Assembly: GCF_025822245.1 (NCBI RefSeq)
Contig: NZ_JACKTL010000033.1
Location: 124,001 to 188,000, forward strand
DNA length: 64,000 nucleotides
Direction: 5' to 3'
Origin: Mycolicibacterium hodleri
Lineage (GTDB): Bacteria > Actinomycetota > Actinomycetes > Mycobacteriales > Mycobacteriaceae
In this document: piece by piece, positions 47,902-56,824 of the stretch
Position numbering within the stretch: position 1 is the first letter of the stretch
How the letters are laid out: every line of letters starts with the position of its first letter
The notes under the pieces: generated by a model
Told to the model about the DNA's origin: nothing
Seen by the model: only the letters and a program-made list of their open reading frames with translations
Database searches by the model: none
Program-made: the position numbers and the translations under genes

Positions 47902-48615
47902 ATGAAACTCGACGGAGCCACCGCCCTGGTCACCGGGGCGAACCGGGGAATCGGCCACCACTTCGCCATGCAGTTGCTGCAGCGTGGAGCCCAGGTCTAC
48001 GCCACGGCGCGGCGTCCCGAGCTGGTGAACGTTCCCGGCGCGGAGGTGATCCGCCTCGACATCACCGATCAGGCGTCGGTCGACGCGATCGCCGCCGTGG
48101 CCGGCGACGTCGACCTGCTGGTCAACAACGCCGCCGACACCGCGGGCGGGAACCTGGTGACCGGAGACCTGGACGGAATCCGGTCGACGATGGATTCGAA
48201 CTACTACGGCACCCTCGCCATGATCCGGGCGTTCGCGCCGATCCTGGCGCGCAACGGCGGCGGGGCCATCCTCAACGTGCTGTCGGCGGCGGCGTGGACC
48301 ACCGTCGACGGCAATACGGCCTACGCAGCCGCGAAGTCCGCGCAGTGGGGCCTGACCAACGGCGTCCGAATCGAACTGGCGGCCCAGGGCACTCAGGTGG
48401 CGGCGCTCGTCCCCGGCCTGATCGGGACGCAGACGTTGTTCGACTTCGCCGAACGGCACGGCATCGAGTTTGCCGACGGCGCCGTGATGGACCCCGCCGA
48501 TCTCGTCCGGTTGGCGCTCGACGGCCTCGAAGCCGGCGAGATCGAGATCCTCGACCCCATGGGCGTCGAGGCGAAGGCCAGTCTCGCCGGACCGCCGCGC
48601 ACCTTCGCCCTCTAG
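47902..48615 (+). CDS. SDR-family oxidoreductase
   Basis: 237 aa from ATG 47902. NAD(P) motif TGANRGIGHHFAMQL, NNAADTAGG (NNAG variant), Ser in LNVLSAAAW and YAAAK as catalytic Tyr/Lys. The C-terminus lacks the usual long extension. Controlled most likely by the divergent TetR. Confidence 0.87.
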   Translation: MKLDGATALVTGANRGIGHHFAMQLLQRGAQVYATARRPELVNVPGAEVIRLDITDQASVDAIAAVAGDVDLLVNNAADTAGGNLVTGDLDGIRSTMDSNYYGTLAMIRAFAPILARNGGGAILNVLSAAAWTTVDGNTAYAAAKSAQWGLTNGVRIELAAQGTQVAALVPGLIGTQTLFDFAERHGIEFADGAVMDPADLVRLALDGLEAGEIEILDPMGVEAKASLAGPPRTFAL

Positions 48616-48655
48616 GCGGGACGGATCGTCATGCCGGTCTGGGGAGCGACCTAGC

Positions 48656-49735
48656 TCACGATGCGGCGAGTGCGTCGACGACGGCCGCACCAAGGGCCTG
48701 GGTGGTGGCGGTGCCGCCCATGTCGGGGGTGAGGGTGGCATCGCCGCGGGCCAGCACCTTCTCGATCGCGGTGAGGACTGCGGCGGCGGCGTCGGGTTCG
48801 CCGAGATGCTCCAACATCATGGAGCCACACCAGATCTGACCGATGGGGTTGGCGACGCCCTTGCCTGCGATGTCCGGGGCGGAGCCGTGCACGGGTTCGA
48901 ACAGGCTCGGGAACCGTCGTTCCGGGTTGATGTTGGCACTGGGAGCGATCCCGATCGTGCCGGTGCAGGCCGGCCCGAGGTCGGACAGGATGTCGCCGAA
49001 CAGATTTGATGCGACGACGACGTCGAACCAGTCGGGATGCATGACGAAGTTCGCCGCGAGGATGTCGATGTGGTACTTGTCGACGTCGACGTCCGGATAA
49101 TTGGCGGCCATCGCCTGCACGCGTTCGTCCCAGTACGGCATGGAGATGGAGATGCCGTTGCTCTTGGTTGCCGAGGTGAGGTGCTTCTTCGGTCGAGTCG
49201 CGGCGAGGTCGAAGGCGAACTTGAGGATTCTGTCGACGCCGGTGCGGGTCATGATGGTTTCCTGCATGACGATCTCGCGGTCGGTGCCTTCGAACATCTT
49301 TCCGCCGACGCTGGAGTACTCACCTTCGGTGTTCTCCCGCACGACGTAGAAGTCGACGTCGCCAGGCTGCCGACCGGCCAGCGGGCTGCGGACCCCCGGC
49401 ATTAGACGGACCGGCCGGAGGTTGACGTACTGGTCGAAGGCGCGACGAAACTGCAACAGGCTGCCCCACAGGGAGACGTGGTCGGGCACCACTTCCGGCC
49501 ACCCGACGGCGCCGAAGTAGATCGCGTCGAAGCCCTTGAGTTCGTCGAACCAGTTGTCGGGCAGCATCTTTCCGTGTTTGAGGTAATAGTCGGCGCTGGA
49601 GTGGTCGAAGTGCTCGAAGTCGATCTCGAAGTCGAATGCCGTCGCGGCCGCGTCGAGAACGCGCAGACCTTCGGGCACCACTTCGGTGCCGATGCCGTCG
49701 CCGGGGATGACGGCGATGCGATGGGTGTCGGTCAT
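48656..49735 (-). CDS. Tartrate/D-malate dehydrogenase-type isocitrate dehydrogenase family protein
   Basis: 359 aa. Beta-decarboxylating dehydrogenase: IAVIPGDGIGTEVVPEGLRVL, FGAVGWPEVVPDHVSLWGSLL, VRENTEGEYSSVGG, SNLFGDILSDLGPACTGTIG and PVHGSAPDIAGKGVANP. The VPDHVSLWG loop is that of tartrate/D-malate dehydrogenases rather than isopropylmalate dehydrogenase. Preceded by a TetR gene with a four-base overlap (ATGA), so regulator and enzyme are co-transcribed. Confidence 0.85.
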   Translation of the reverse strand: MTDTHRIAVIPGDGIGTEVVPEGLRVLDAAATAFDFEIDFEHFDHSSADYYLKHGKMLPDNWFDELKGFDAIYFGAVGWPEVVPDHVSLWGSLLQFRRAFDQYVNLRPVRLMPGVRSPLAGRQPGDVDFYVVRENTEGEYSSVGGKMFEGTDREIVMQETIMTRTGVDRILKFAFDLAATRPKKHLTSATKSNGISISMPYWDERVQAMAANYPDVDVDKYHIDILAANFVMHPDWFDVVVASNLFGDILSDLGPACTGTIGIAPSANINPERRFPSLFEPVHGSAPDIAGKGVANPIGQIWCGSMMLEHLGEPDAAAAVLTAIEKVLARGDATLTPDMGGTATTQALGAAVVDALAAS

Positions 49736-50316
49736 GACGAAGTCCCTTCAGCCGCGGGGACGGCGGCGTCGACGAGCACGACGGCGATGGCGGCGGCGGT
49801 GGCGAAGGTGTCGGCGTCGAGCACGCGGTTGCGCGCCGAGGCGCCGTCCAGGAGCAGCGCCAGTTGTTCACCGAGTTGCTCGGGGTCGGCGGCGCCGGCC
49901 TCGCGCGCGGTGTCGGTGAGCCGCGCGGCGAAGGCCGTCTTGTAGTCGCGGGCGTGGATGCGAGCCGGGTGGGCCGGGTCGTGGATCTCGACGGCCGCCG
50001 CGATGAACGGGCACAGCGGGGAGTGAATGTCGAAGGCGGCGAGGAGGCGCTCCCGCGGCGTGAGGTCGGCGCGGTCGAACACCTCCGGCAGGATGTCGGG
50101 GTCGAATCGGCGCAGGTGTTCGGCGATCAGCTCGTCCTTGCTGGCGAAGTGCTGGTAGAACGTGCGCTTGGAGACCTGGGCCACGGCGCACAGCTGATCC
50201 AGGCCGGTCGAGTTGATGCCCTGATCGCGGAACAGTTGCCGCGACGCGCCCAGAATGCGCTCGCGTGCGCCCCGGCCGCGGCGCAGGCCCCGGGGCCCCT
50301 TCTCCAACTCCGTCAC
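49732..50316 (-). CDS. TetR-family regulator
   Basis: 194 aa. Helix-turn-helix: RERILGASRQLFRDQGINST, LCAVAQVSKRTFYQHFASKDEL, with an Arg-rich N-terminus. C-terminal domain of the TetR_C_6 kind (HSPLCPFIAAAVEIHDPAHPAR). It overlaps the dehydrogenase gene downstream and is divergent from an SDR gene. A 16-base direct repeat in the gap is the likely binding site. Confidence 0.87.
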   Translation of the reverse strand: MTELEKGPRGLRRGRGARERILGASRQLFRDQGINSTGLDQLCAVAQVSKRTFYQHFASKDELIAEHLRRFDPDILPEVFDRADLTPRERLLAAFDIHSPLCPFIAAAVEIHDPAHPARIHARDYKTAFAARLTDTAREAGAADPEQLGEQLALLLDGASARNRVLDADTFATAAAIAVVLVDAAVPAAEGTSS

Positions 50317-50343
50317 CCGGCCAGCCTAGCCCAGTTCGGTACC

Positions 50344-50414
50344 GATCTGTGTGCATAGCTTGCGTTCCTCCGTCCCCACTCGCTACGTTAGGTACGCGGA
50401 TCGGTGTACATAAC
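50344..50414. promoter_or_regulatory. Direct-repeat candidate operator
   Basis: GATCTGTGTGCATAGC (50344-50359) and GATCGGTGTACATAAC (50399-50414) match at 13 of 16 positions, 55 bases apart, in the tetR-SDR gap. A 10-bp palindrome TCGGTACCGA (50336-50345) adjoins the first copy. Confidence 0.45.
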
Positions 50415-50444
50415 ATCGGCGCTGACGAACGAATGGAGTCACAC

Positions 50445-51179
50445 GTGGGAAAGCTCGACGGCAAGGTCGCAGTAATCACCGGCGCGACGAGCGGGATGGC
50501 GCTGGCCGGTGCCAAGTTGTTCGTCGCCGAAGGCGCTCATGTCGTCATCTCGGGCCGACGGCAGGACGCGCTGGACCAGGCGGTCGAGCACATCGGCCGC
50601 AATGTGACTGGTGTGCAGGGTGATTCGGCCGACCTCGAGGGTCTGGACCGCCTTTTCGACACGGTCAAGAGGGAATGGGGCGCGATCGACGTGCTTTGGG
50701 CGAGCGCCGGCGTGGGCAAGCAGGCCAAGCTCGGCGAGATCACCGAGCAGGACTTCCACGACGCATTCTGGCTGAACGCACGCGGCACGCTGTTCACGGT
50801 GCAGAAGGCGCTGCCCTTGTTCAACGACGGCGGCTCGATCTTCATGACCGGATCGAACGCCTCACTGAGGGGCTACCCCAACTGGAGCGTGTACGCCGGC
50901 AGCAAGGCCGTTTTGCCCGCCTACGCGCGGGTGTGGGTGTCGGAGTTGAGGGACAGGAAGATTCGGGTCAACGTGCTGACGCCCGGCCAGGTGGCCACGC
51001 CGGCCTTGGAGCAGGTGATGGACGAGGAGGCCAAGGCGCAGTTCGAATCCGTGATTCCACGGCGAGAGTCGGGTCGCCCCGAGGAGATCGCCTCGGCCGC
51101 GTTGTTCCTCGCCTCGGACGACTCGAGCTACGTCAACGGCCAGGAGCTGGTGGTCGACGGCGGCACCACGGTGATCTGA
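50445..51179 (+). CDS. SDR-family oxidoreductase
   Basis: 244 aa from GTG 50445, which has GGAG at a good distance; ATG 50433 is the alternative. NAD(P) motif TGATSGMALAGAKLF has Ala where the third Gly normally is. Catalytic Ser in MTGSNASL and YAGSK are present, and the end SYVNGQELVVDGG is classical. The SnoaL-like protein gene follows 33 bases later. Confidence 0.86.
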   Translation: MGKLDGKVAVITGATSGMALAGAKLFVAEGAHVVISGRRQDALDQAVEHIGRNVTGVQGDSADLEGLDRLFDTVKREWGAIDVLWASAGVGKQAKLGEITEQDFHDAFWLNARGTLFTVQKALPLFNDGGSIFMTGSNASLRGYPNWSVYAGSKAVLPAYARVWVSELRDRKIRVNVLTPGQVATPALEQVMDEEAKAQFESVIPRRESGRPEEIASAALFLASDDSSYVNGQELVVDGGTTVI

Positions 51180-51212
51180 GTGACCAACGACCGCAACCAC
51201 GTAGGAGCCAGC

Positions 51213-51632
51213 ATGACCGCCTACGCCCCACACCGTGACACCGTGGAGTCCTTCGTCAACTGCATGCACGACGGTGCGGACAGAAATGCCCTCTCCGAGA
51301 TCCTCGCCGAGGACGTGGTGCTGTACGGCCCGCTCGGCGACGAGCCAGTCAGCGGCCGCGGGGCAGTCCTGGAAGCGATCCAAGGGATCGGCGGGTCGGC
51401 CGACCTCCAGTACACGGAAGTCCTCACCGGCCAGATCCACCACGCCGCGAACTTTCGGCTGCAGATCGACGACACCGTGGTCGACGGGATGGACAGATTC
51501 CTACTCGACGCGGACGGCAAGATCGCCGAGGTCACCATCTGGTGGCGCCCGCTGCCGTCCGGCGTCCAGATGCAGAGGCACCTCGCCGGCCTTCTTGGCA
51601 TGCAGCCCTGGGAACTTCGCACGGACGGGTAG
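51213..51632 (+). CDS. SnoaL/NTF2-like protein
   Basis: 139 aa from ATG 51213 (AGGAGCC site); an upstream GTG at 51180 is less likely. Small alpha+beta barrel with VESFVNCMHDGADRNALSEI, VLYGPLGDEPVSGRGAVLEAI and FLLDADGKIAEVTIWWRPL, as in SnoaL/ketosteroid-isomerase-like proteins. Same operon as the SDR, suggesting a joint reaction on a lipid or polyketide. Confidence 0.78.
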   Translation: MTAYAPHRDTVESFVNCMHDGADRNALSEILAEDVVLYGPLGDEPVSGRGAVLEAIQGIGGSADLQYTEVLTGQIHHAANFRLQIDDTVVDGMDRFLLDADGKIAEVTIWWRPLPSGVQMQRHLAGLLGMQPWELRTDG

Positions 51633-51808
51633 CCGCCTACGGGGATCCTCGATGCCGACTGTGTGGGTTGTCGTCGAAAACTGCGGGACCGACCGACGGA
51701 AGTCCGCACAGTCGGCGAACCCAGCGCACAGGCCGACCGATACTAGGGAGGCCCACGGTGTGCACCGTTTCGAGTGCGCATCCGCGCCGACGGCCTTAGC
51801 GTGACGTC

Positions 51809-52528
51809 GTGGATTGGGAGTTCGACGCCGAGGTGTTCCAGTGGCGTGGCCCTGCGCCGTATTTCTTCGTTCCTGCACCGACGCATGTCAACGACTTCCT
51901 CCATGCCCACCACGGCGAACTGACCTACGGCTGGGGCGTCATTCCCGCCCAGGTGCGCGTCGGCACCACCGTGGTGACGACGTCGCTCATACCCAGGGAC
52001 GGTGTGTATTTGGTGCCGCTGAAGGTTGCGTTACGCCGCCCCGAAGGCATCGACGACGGCGACGTCGTGCGAATGGCACTGCAGGTCGGCCACGAAGACG
52101 ACGGTGGTTCGAGCAACGGCACGGCCATGACCACATTCGTCGTCGACGCCGGGGTGGCCGTCGACCTCGCCACCGACGGGGCGAGCATTCCGGCCGCGCA
52201 CAGTTTGACGGCTCCGACGCTCCTCCGCTCGCAGGTCCTGGCTCGGGTGTATGGATCGGTGCACCGTGGCGAGATCGACGAGCGGACGGGTCGCAAGATC
52301 CTCGACGACATCCGGGGCCTGCGAATCCGGTTCCTCGGTGACCGGTCGCTGGAGGACCACGCGTGGCGACTGGCGACCCGGCAGAACTGGCCGGACGTCC
52401 ACCGGGCTCACTACATCGCACTCACCCAGCTGCAGGCCGATGCACTCGTCACCACCGACGACGAACTGGCCGCCTCAGCACGTGGATTGGTGAGGATCGC
52501 GACTCCGGGCGACATCCTGCGGTCCTAG
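51809..52528 (+). CDS. DUF1905 - PIN-domain fusion protein
   Basis: 239 aa, GTG start. Residues 1-95 fit DUF1905 (MDWEFDAEVFQWRGPAPYFF, YGWGVIPAQVRVG, YLVPLKVALRRPEGIDDGDV). Residues 107-239 look like a VapC-type PIN domain: first Asp113 (VVDAGVAV), LLRSQVLARVY, where Gln142 replaces the usual Glu, and ALVTTDDELA (Asp217/218). The third acidic position reads WPDVHRAHYIALTQ, with His in place of Asp. So nuclease activity is uncertain. No antitoxin gene is seen next to it. A single-chain toxin or RNA-binding protein is possible. Confidence 0.6.
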   Translation: MDWEFDAEVFQWRGPAPYFFVPAPTHVNDFLHAHHGELTYGWGVIPAQVRVGTTVVTTSLIPRDGVYLVPLKVALRRPEGIDDGDVVRMALQVGHEDDGGSSNGTAMTTFVVDAGVAVDLATDGASIPAAHSLTAPTLLRSQVLARVYGSVHRGEIDERTGRKILDDIRGLRIRFLGDRSLEDHAWRLATRQNWPDVHRAHYIALTQLQADALVTTDDELAASARGLVRIATPGDILRS

Positions 52529-52685
52529 AGCGAGCTCCGGTCGCGTGCGATACGGGCCGGGGAGGGTGGCCGGACAGGAGATTGACAGGACATCGACAGG
52601 CGTTCGGCCCCAACGGTGACAACTGCCGGACCTACCGTGCGAGCAGCGCGCGACGCGGCACGCATGAACGTAGACGGGAAGTTCG

Positions 52686-53231
52686 ATGACGCAATCGACC
52701 ACACGGCCAGGCGACGTCGGCGATCCGACGAACATCTCGGCGGACGTCGAGCACCCCGCACCGCCGACCCGCTGGCAGCGCCTCGAAGACGAATGGACGC
52801 GACGACTGCAACCCGGCGAGCGGTCCACCCTCATCGCCTGGGCCTCCTTCACGGCGACCTTCGCCGGCGTGCGCGCCCTGACGCACTGGATTCACGACGG
52901 GCACGGGCCGGCCGGTGGGGGAATGTCGGTGGGCGGTCATCACTTTCACCACTACAACCTCGGCATCGCGGGCCTGGCGGGTGTCGGCGCGGTGTCGCTG
53001 CGCGGGCGTGAGCGGCACCGCCGTCACGCGCTGACAGCGGTCACCTACGGGTCGGCGCTGGCGCTGATCGTCGACGAACTGGCCCTGCTCATCGACCTGA
53101 AGGACGTGTACTGGGCCCGTCAGGGCCGTACCAGCGTCGACGCCGCCGTCACGGTGGCCGCCGCGGGCGGCACCTTTGCCGCCGGGCTGCCGTTCTGGCC
53201 GCACGCCCGCCGCGCGCTGCGACGGCGTTGA
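52686..53231 (+). CDS. Integral membrane protein with His-rich loop
   Basis: 181 aa. Hydrophilic N-terminus, then four hydrophobic segments. Between helix 1 and 2 is a conspicuous GGHHFHHYNLGIAG, and a second acidic stretch DELALLIDLKDVYWARQG follows. His and Asp/Glu near the membrane suggest metal binding or an oxidoreductase-like centre. I recognise no named family. Confidence 0.6.
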   Translation: MTQSTTRPGDVGDPTNISADVEHPAPPTRWQRLEDEWTRRLQPGERSTLIAWASFTATFAGVRALTHWIHDGHGPAGGGMSVGGHHFHHYNLGIAGLAGVGAVSLRGRERHRRHALTAVTYGSALALIVDELALLIDLKDVYWARQGRTSVDAAVTVAAAGGTFAAGLPFWPHARRALRRR

Positions 53232-53435
53232 CCGGAGTGCTCACGCGCCGGTCGGCGCAAGGGACGACCGGGGCTCGGCGTCGCCGATGAGGGCCGGGGG
53301 CTTCCTCTCCTAAACCTGGATGTCGTGTGAGACAGATCATCGGCCGATGCCGTTCGCTTTCGCGCACGGCCGCCGACTACATCTCTGCCAACACAGCGGC
53401 ACACCGCGTTTACAGCCCAGGAAAGAGGGACCATC

Positions 53436-53684
53436 ATGACCAACACCACCACGGATCGCACGCGCGGCGGCTTCGCCTCGAAATTTGCGCTCGTCATCGC
53501 CGCGCTGCTCGCCATCGCCCTGGTGATCTTCGTCCTGCAGAACACCATCCACACCACGATCAACTTCATCGGCTGGAATTTTGATGTGGCGCAGGGGGTT
53601 TCGCTGCTCGGTGCAGCAGTCGTCGGCGCGATCATCGCACTCGTGGTCAGCGCCGTCATTCGCCTGCGCCGCGTGGTCCGCTGA
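53436..53684 (+). CDS. LapA-domain small membrane protein
   Basis: 82 aa with two helices (FALVIAALLAIALVIFVLQN, VSLLGAAVVGAIIALVVSAV) joined by TTINFIGWNFDV, the pattern of lipopolysaccharide assembly protein A (DUF1049) homologues. ATG after AAAGAGGGACC. In Gram-positives the role is unknown. Single gene. Confidence 0.8.
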   Translation: MTNTTTDRTRGGFASKFALVIAALLAIALVIFVLQNTIHTTINFIGWNFDVAQGVSLLGAAVVGAIIALVVSAVIRLRRVVR

Positions 53685-53740
53685 CACGGCCGTCGCGACG
53701 CACCGGGCGTAAGGGCCGTGAACCCTATTCGGTGACGGCG

Positions 53741-55174
53741 CTAGCCCGTGCTCGCTTCGGCGACGTGGTCGGGGTGGATCATCGATTCCGGCGGGTTGCT
53801 CGTGCGCCGGGCAAGTGGGTAGTAGATCGCGGCCGTGACGACCAAGCCCACGATCCAGGAGATGTCGGCTCCGCCAAGCATGCCGGTGACGGGTCCGGTG
53901 TACAGCGCCTGCGCGAGAAACGGAATCTGGGCCACGACGCCAATCGCGTAGCAGCCCAGTGCGGTTGCGTTCCACCGGCCGTACCGGCCGGCGGGGCTGT
54001 AGAGCGCCGGGACGTCGACGCGTTCCCGGGAGATCAGGTAGTAGTCGATGAGATTGATCGCGCTCCACGGGGTGAAGACCATCAGCAACGTGAGGACGAA
54101 GTTCTTGAAGTTGCTCAGGAAGTCGGCGCTGGCTCCGAGTGCGATCAGGACCGAGAGCGCCGTGAATCCGACGATGTAGGCGGCGCGGGCGGTCGACGAG
54201 ATGCGGGTCTGACCGTTGAACGCGGTCACCGTGGTGAGGATCGACATGAAACCGCCGTAGGCATTCAGGCAGTTGATAGTCAGCTTTCCGATCACGATCA
54301 CGAGGTAGATGAGCACCGCGACGACTGGCGGGCCGGCCAGACCGCCGACGAACCCGACTTGGTCGTCGAGGAATTCGTCGCCCGCGACGGCGGCTACCAG
54401 CGCGCCGAACGCCATGGACCACGAGGACCCGATGACCGAACCAGCCAGGGTGGACCAGAAGGTGGCACGACCACTGGTGGTGCGAGGCAGGTAACGGGAG
54501 TAGTCCGCGACGTAGGGCCCGAAGGTCAGCTGCCAGCCCGCCCCGAGTGAAATGGCGAGGAGGAAGGTGGCGAAGTCGAATGGCTTCACGCCGATGACCG
54601 ACGCGACGTCGTAGTCGGCGAACAGCCGGATGGCCAGGTAGGTGAAGCCGATGATGCCGACGACGGAGGCCACCCGTCCAACGGTGTGAATCAGTCGGTA
54701 CCCGGTCACCGCCACCAATGCGGTGAGTACACCGAACACGACGATGCCGACCGCCACGTCGTCGGAGTGCAGGATGTGTCCGATCGCCTGACCGGCCAGA
54801 ACGGTGCCCGTTGCGGCGAAGCCCAGGTACATGAGGACGACGAAGAACAGCGGCACGACGGCGCCGAACACTCCGAACTGCGCGCGACTGGAGATCATTT
54901 GCGGCAGTCCCAGCCGCGGACCCTGGGCGGAGTGCAGCGCCATTACGACTCCACCCAAGACGTTGCCGATGAGCAGACCGACGATCGCCCAGATCGCGTC
55001 CGCGCCGAACACGACGGCCAGCGCCCCGTCGACGATGGCGGTGATCTGCATGTTGGCGCCGAACCACAGAGTGAACTGGTTGCGCGGCGTTCCATGGCGC
55101 TCGCCGTCGGGGATGACTTCGATCGTGCGGCGTTCGATCGCGAGTGCGGAATCCGTTGTCGTGCGGTCTTTCAT
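53741..55174 (-). CDS. NCS1-family (cytosine/purine-type) permease
   Basis: 477 aa with about twelve helices. NCS1 signatures: QFTLWFGANMQITAIVDGAL, LIGNVLGGVVMALHSAQGPRLGLPQMISSRAQFG and FAPYVADYSRYLP-like (TFGPYVADYSRYL). Imports a nucleobase, hydantoin or similar by cation symport. It is 129 bases downstream of glpK1 on the same strand and could be co-transcribed; the substrate is not a glycerol compound by family. Confidence 0.82.
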   Translation of the reverse strand: MKDRTTTDSALAIERRTIEVIPDGERHGTPRNQFTLWFGANMQITAIVDGALAVVFGADAIWAIVGLLIGNVLGGVVMALHSAQGPRLGLPQMISSRAQFGVFGAVVPLFFVVLMYLGFAATGTVLAGQAIGHILHSDDVAVGIVVFGVLTALVAVTGYRLIHTVGRVASVVGIIGFTYLAIRLFADYDVASVIGVKPFDFATFLLAISLGAGWQLTFGPYVADYSRYLPRTTSGRATFWSTLAGSVIGSSWSMAFGALVAAVAGDEFLDDQVGFVGGLAGPPVVAVLIYLVIVIGKLTINCLNAYGGFMSILTTVTAFNGQTRISSTARAAYIVGFTALSVLIALGASADFLSNFKNFVLTLLMVFTPWSAINLIDYYLISRERVDVPALYSPAGRYGRWNATALGCYAIGVVAQIPFLAQALYTGPVTGMLGGADISWIVGLVVTAAIYYPLARRTSNPPESMIHPDHVAEASTG

Positions 55175-55303
55175 GGGCGCTCCTCCTCCACGTGGCTCAG
55201 GACTCGCGCCTGACGGGTCGTGTCGTCCTGTCCGTAGGAGGTAGTCAACAACAATTCACGTCCATGCGCGCAGCACGCGCCGCGCGGTGACGAGGTCGGC
55301 CGT

Positions 55304-56824
55304 TCAGAGGCCGTCGTCGCGCAGGGCGACCTCGGCGGGAGTCAAGGCCCGCGCGACCGCAGACTTCCAGCCCGCGGCCTCACGCCTGCGGGTCCGGGCG
55401 TCCATGTTCGGGTACCACGCCGCCGCGATGTGCCGATTTGCCCGCAACGCAGCGCGATCGGGCCAATAGCCGACGGCGAGCCCGGCCGAGTACGCCGCAC
55501 CCAACGACACCGTCTCCGAGACGAACGGGCGCACCACCGGAACGTTGAGGACGTCGGCGTTGTACTGCATCATCAGGTGGTTCGAGGTCATCCCGCCGTC
55601 GACGGCCAACCTCGCCAGGGGCACGCCGGATTCGAGCATCATGGCGTTGACCACCTCCCACGTCTGCCAGACGGTGGCCTCCAACACCGCGCGCGCGAGA
55701 TGACCCTTGGTGATGTAGGACGTCAGTCCCACGACGATTCCTCGCGCCGCCGAGTCCCAGCGCGGCGCAAGCAGTCCGGAGAAGGCCGGCACGATGTAGC
55801 AGCCACCGTTGTCGTCGACGGTACGAGCCAATGTCTCGATCTGAGGCGCGGTGTCGATCACGCCCAGCTGATCACGGAACCACTGGACCAACGAGCCGGC
55901 CACCGCGATGGGCCCCTCGAGGGCGTACATCGGCTCCTCGCTCGGCGCGGCATATCCGACGGTCGACAGCAGGCCATTGGTGGACTCGACGATCGAGGTT
56001 CCGACGTTCATCAGCAGGAAGGCCCCGGTCCCGTACGTGCACTTCGCGTCGCTGGGTTCGAAGCACATTTGGCCGAAGAGCGCCGCCTGTTGGTCACCGA
56101 GCGCGGCTGCGATCGGCACGCCCGGCAAGACGACCGCGCAGTTGGCGTATACCTCGCAGTTCGTCACGATCCGCGGCATCATCGCTTCTGGAATGTCCAG
56201 TATCGACATGAGTTTCGGACTCCACTCCAGCGTGTGCAGATCCATGAGGAGGGTCCTGCTCGCGTTCGTGACGTCGGTGACGTGAATGCCCCCCTTGGGG
56301 CCGCCGGTGAGATTCCAGATGAGCCACGACTCGAGGGTGCCGAAGAGCACCTCGCCCTTGTGTGCGCGAGAATCCAGACGTCGGACGTTGTCCAACAGCC
56401 AGCGCAGACGCGGCGCGGCGAAGTAGGACGCCGGGTCGAGTCCCGCGAGTCGACGGAAGTCCTCGGCATGGGGCTCGATCTGGTCCACCACGGGACCGGT
56501 CCTGGTGTCCTGCCACGTGATTGCCGGCGCAACCGGCGCGCCCGTCCGGCGATCCCACACCACGGTGGTTTCGCGTTGGTTGGCGATCCCGAGCGCGACG
56601 ACGTTGGTCGCGTCCAGCCCCGCCGCCTTGAGCGCGTCGGGTACGACCTTGCGCACGTTGCGCCACAGTTCGGCGGCGTCCTGCTCGACCCATCCGGGCT
56701 GCGGAAAGGACTGCCGCTGTTCACGCTGCGCGATGGAGAGCATCCGGCCACCGTGGTCGAACACCATGCAGCGCGCGGACGTCGTACCCAGGTCGATCGC
56801 CGCCACCACGCGCTGGTCGGTCAC
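55304..56824 (-). CDS. glpK: Glycerol kinase (copy 1)
   Basis: 506 aa. FGGY kinase with glycerol-kinase motifs: [83 protein letters not shown] and VDGGMTSNHLMMQYNADVL. It converts glycerol to glycerol 3-phosphate. Its start overlaps the stop of the upstream iclR gene (ATGA). It is intact, unlike the second copy at 58608-60126, so it may be the only working glycerol kinase here. Confidence 0.88.
   Translation of the reverse strand: MTDQRVVAAIDLGTTSARCMVFDHGGRMLSIAQREQRQSFPQPGWVEQDAAELWRNVRKVVPDALKAAGLDATNVVALGIANQRETTVVWDRRTGAPVAPAITWQDTRTGPVVDQIEPHAEDFRRLAGLDPASYFAAPRLRWLLDNVRRLDSRAHKGEVLFGTLESWLIWNLTGGPKGGIHVTDVTNASRTLLMDLHTLEWSPKLMSILDIPEAMMPRIVTNCEVYANCAVVLPGVPIAAALGDQQAALFGQMCFEPSDAKCTYGTGAFLLMNVGTSIVESTNGLLSTVGYAAPSEEPMYALEGPIAVAGSLVQWFRDQLGVIDTAPQIETLARTVDDNGGCYIVPAFSGLLAPRWDSAARGIVVGLTSYITKGHLARAVLEATVWQTWEVVNAMMLESGVPLARLAVDGGMTSNHLMMQYNADVLNVPVVRPFVSETVSLGAAYSAGLAVGYWPDRAALRANRHIAAAWYPNMDARTRRREAAGWKSAVARALTPAEVALRDDGL

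Noticed and set aside
46008..47969. 653-aa minus-strand open frame
   Set aside because: Covers a monooxygenase and a TetR gene in other frames; no motifs.
53337..55067. 576-aa minus-strand open frame
   Set aside because: Shifted-frame shadow of the NCS1 permease on the same strand.
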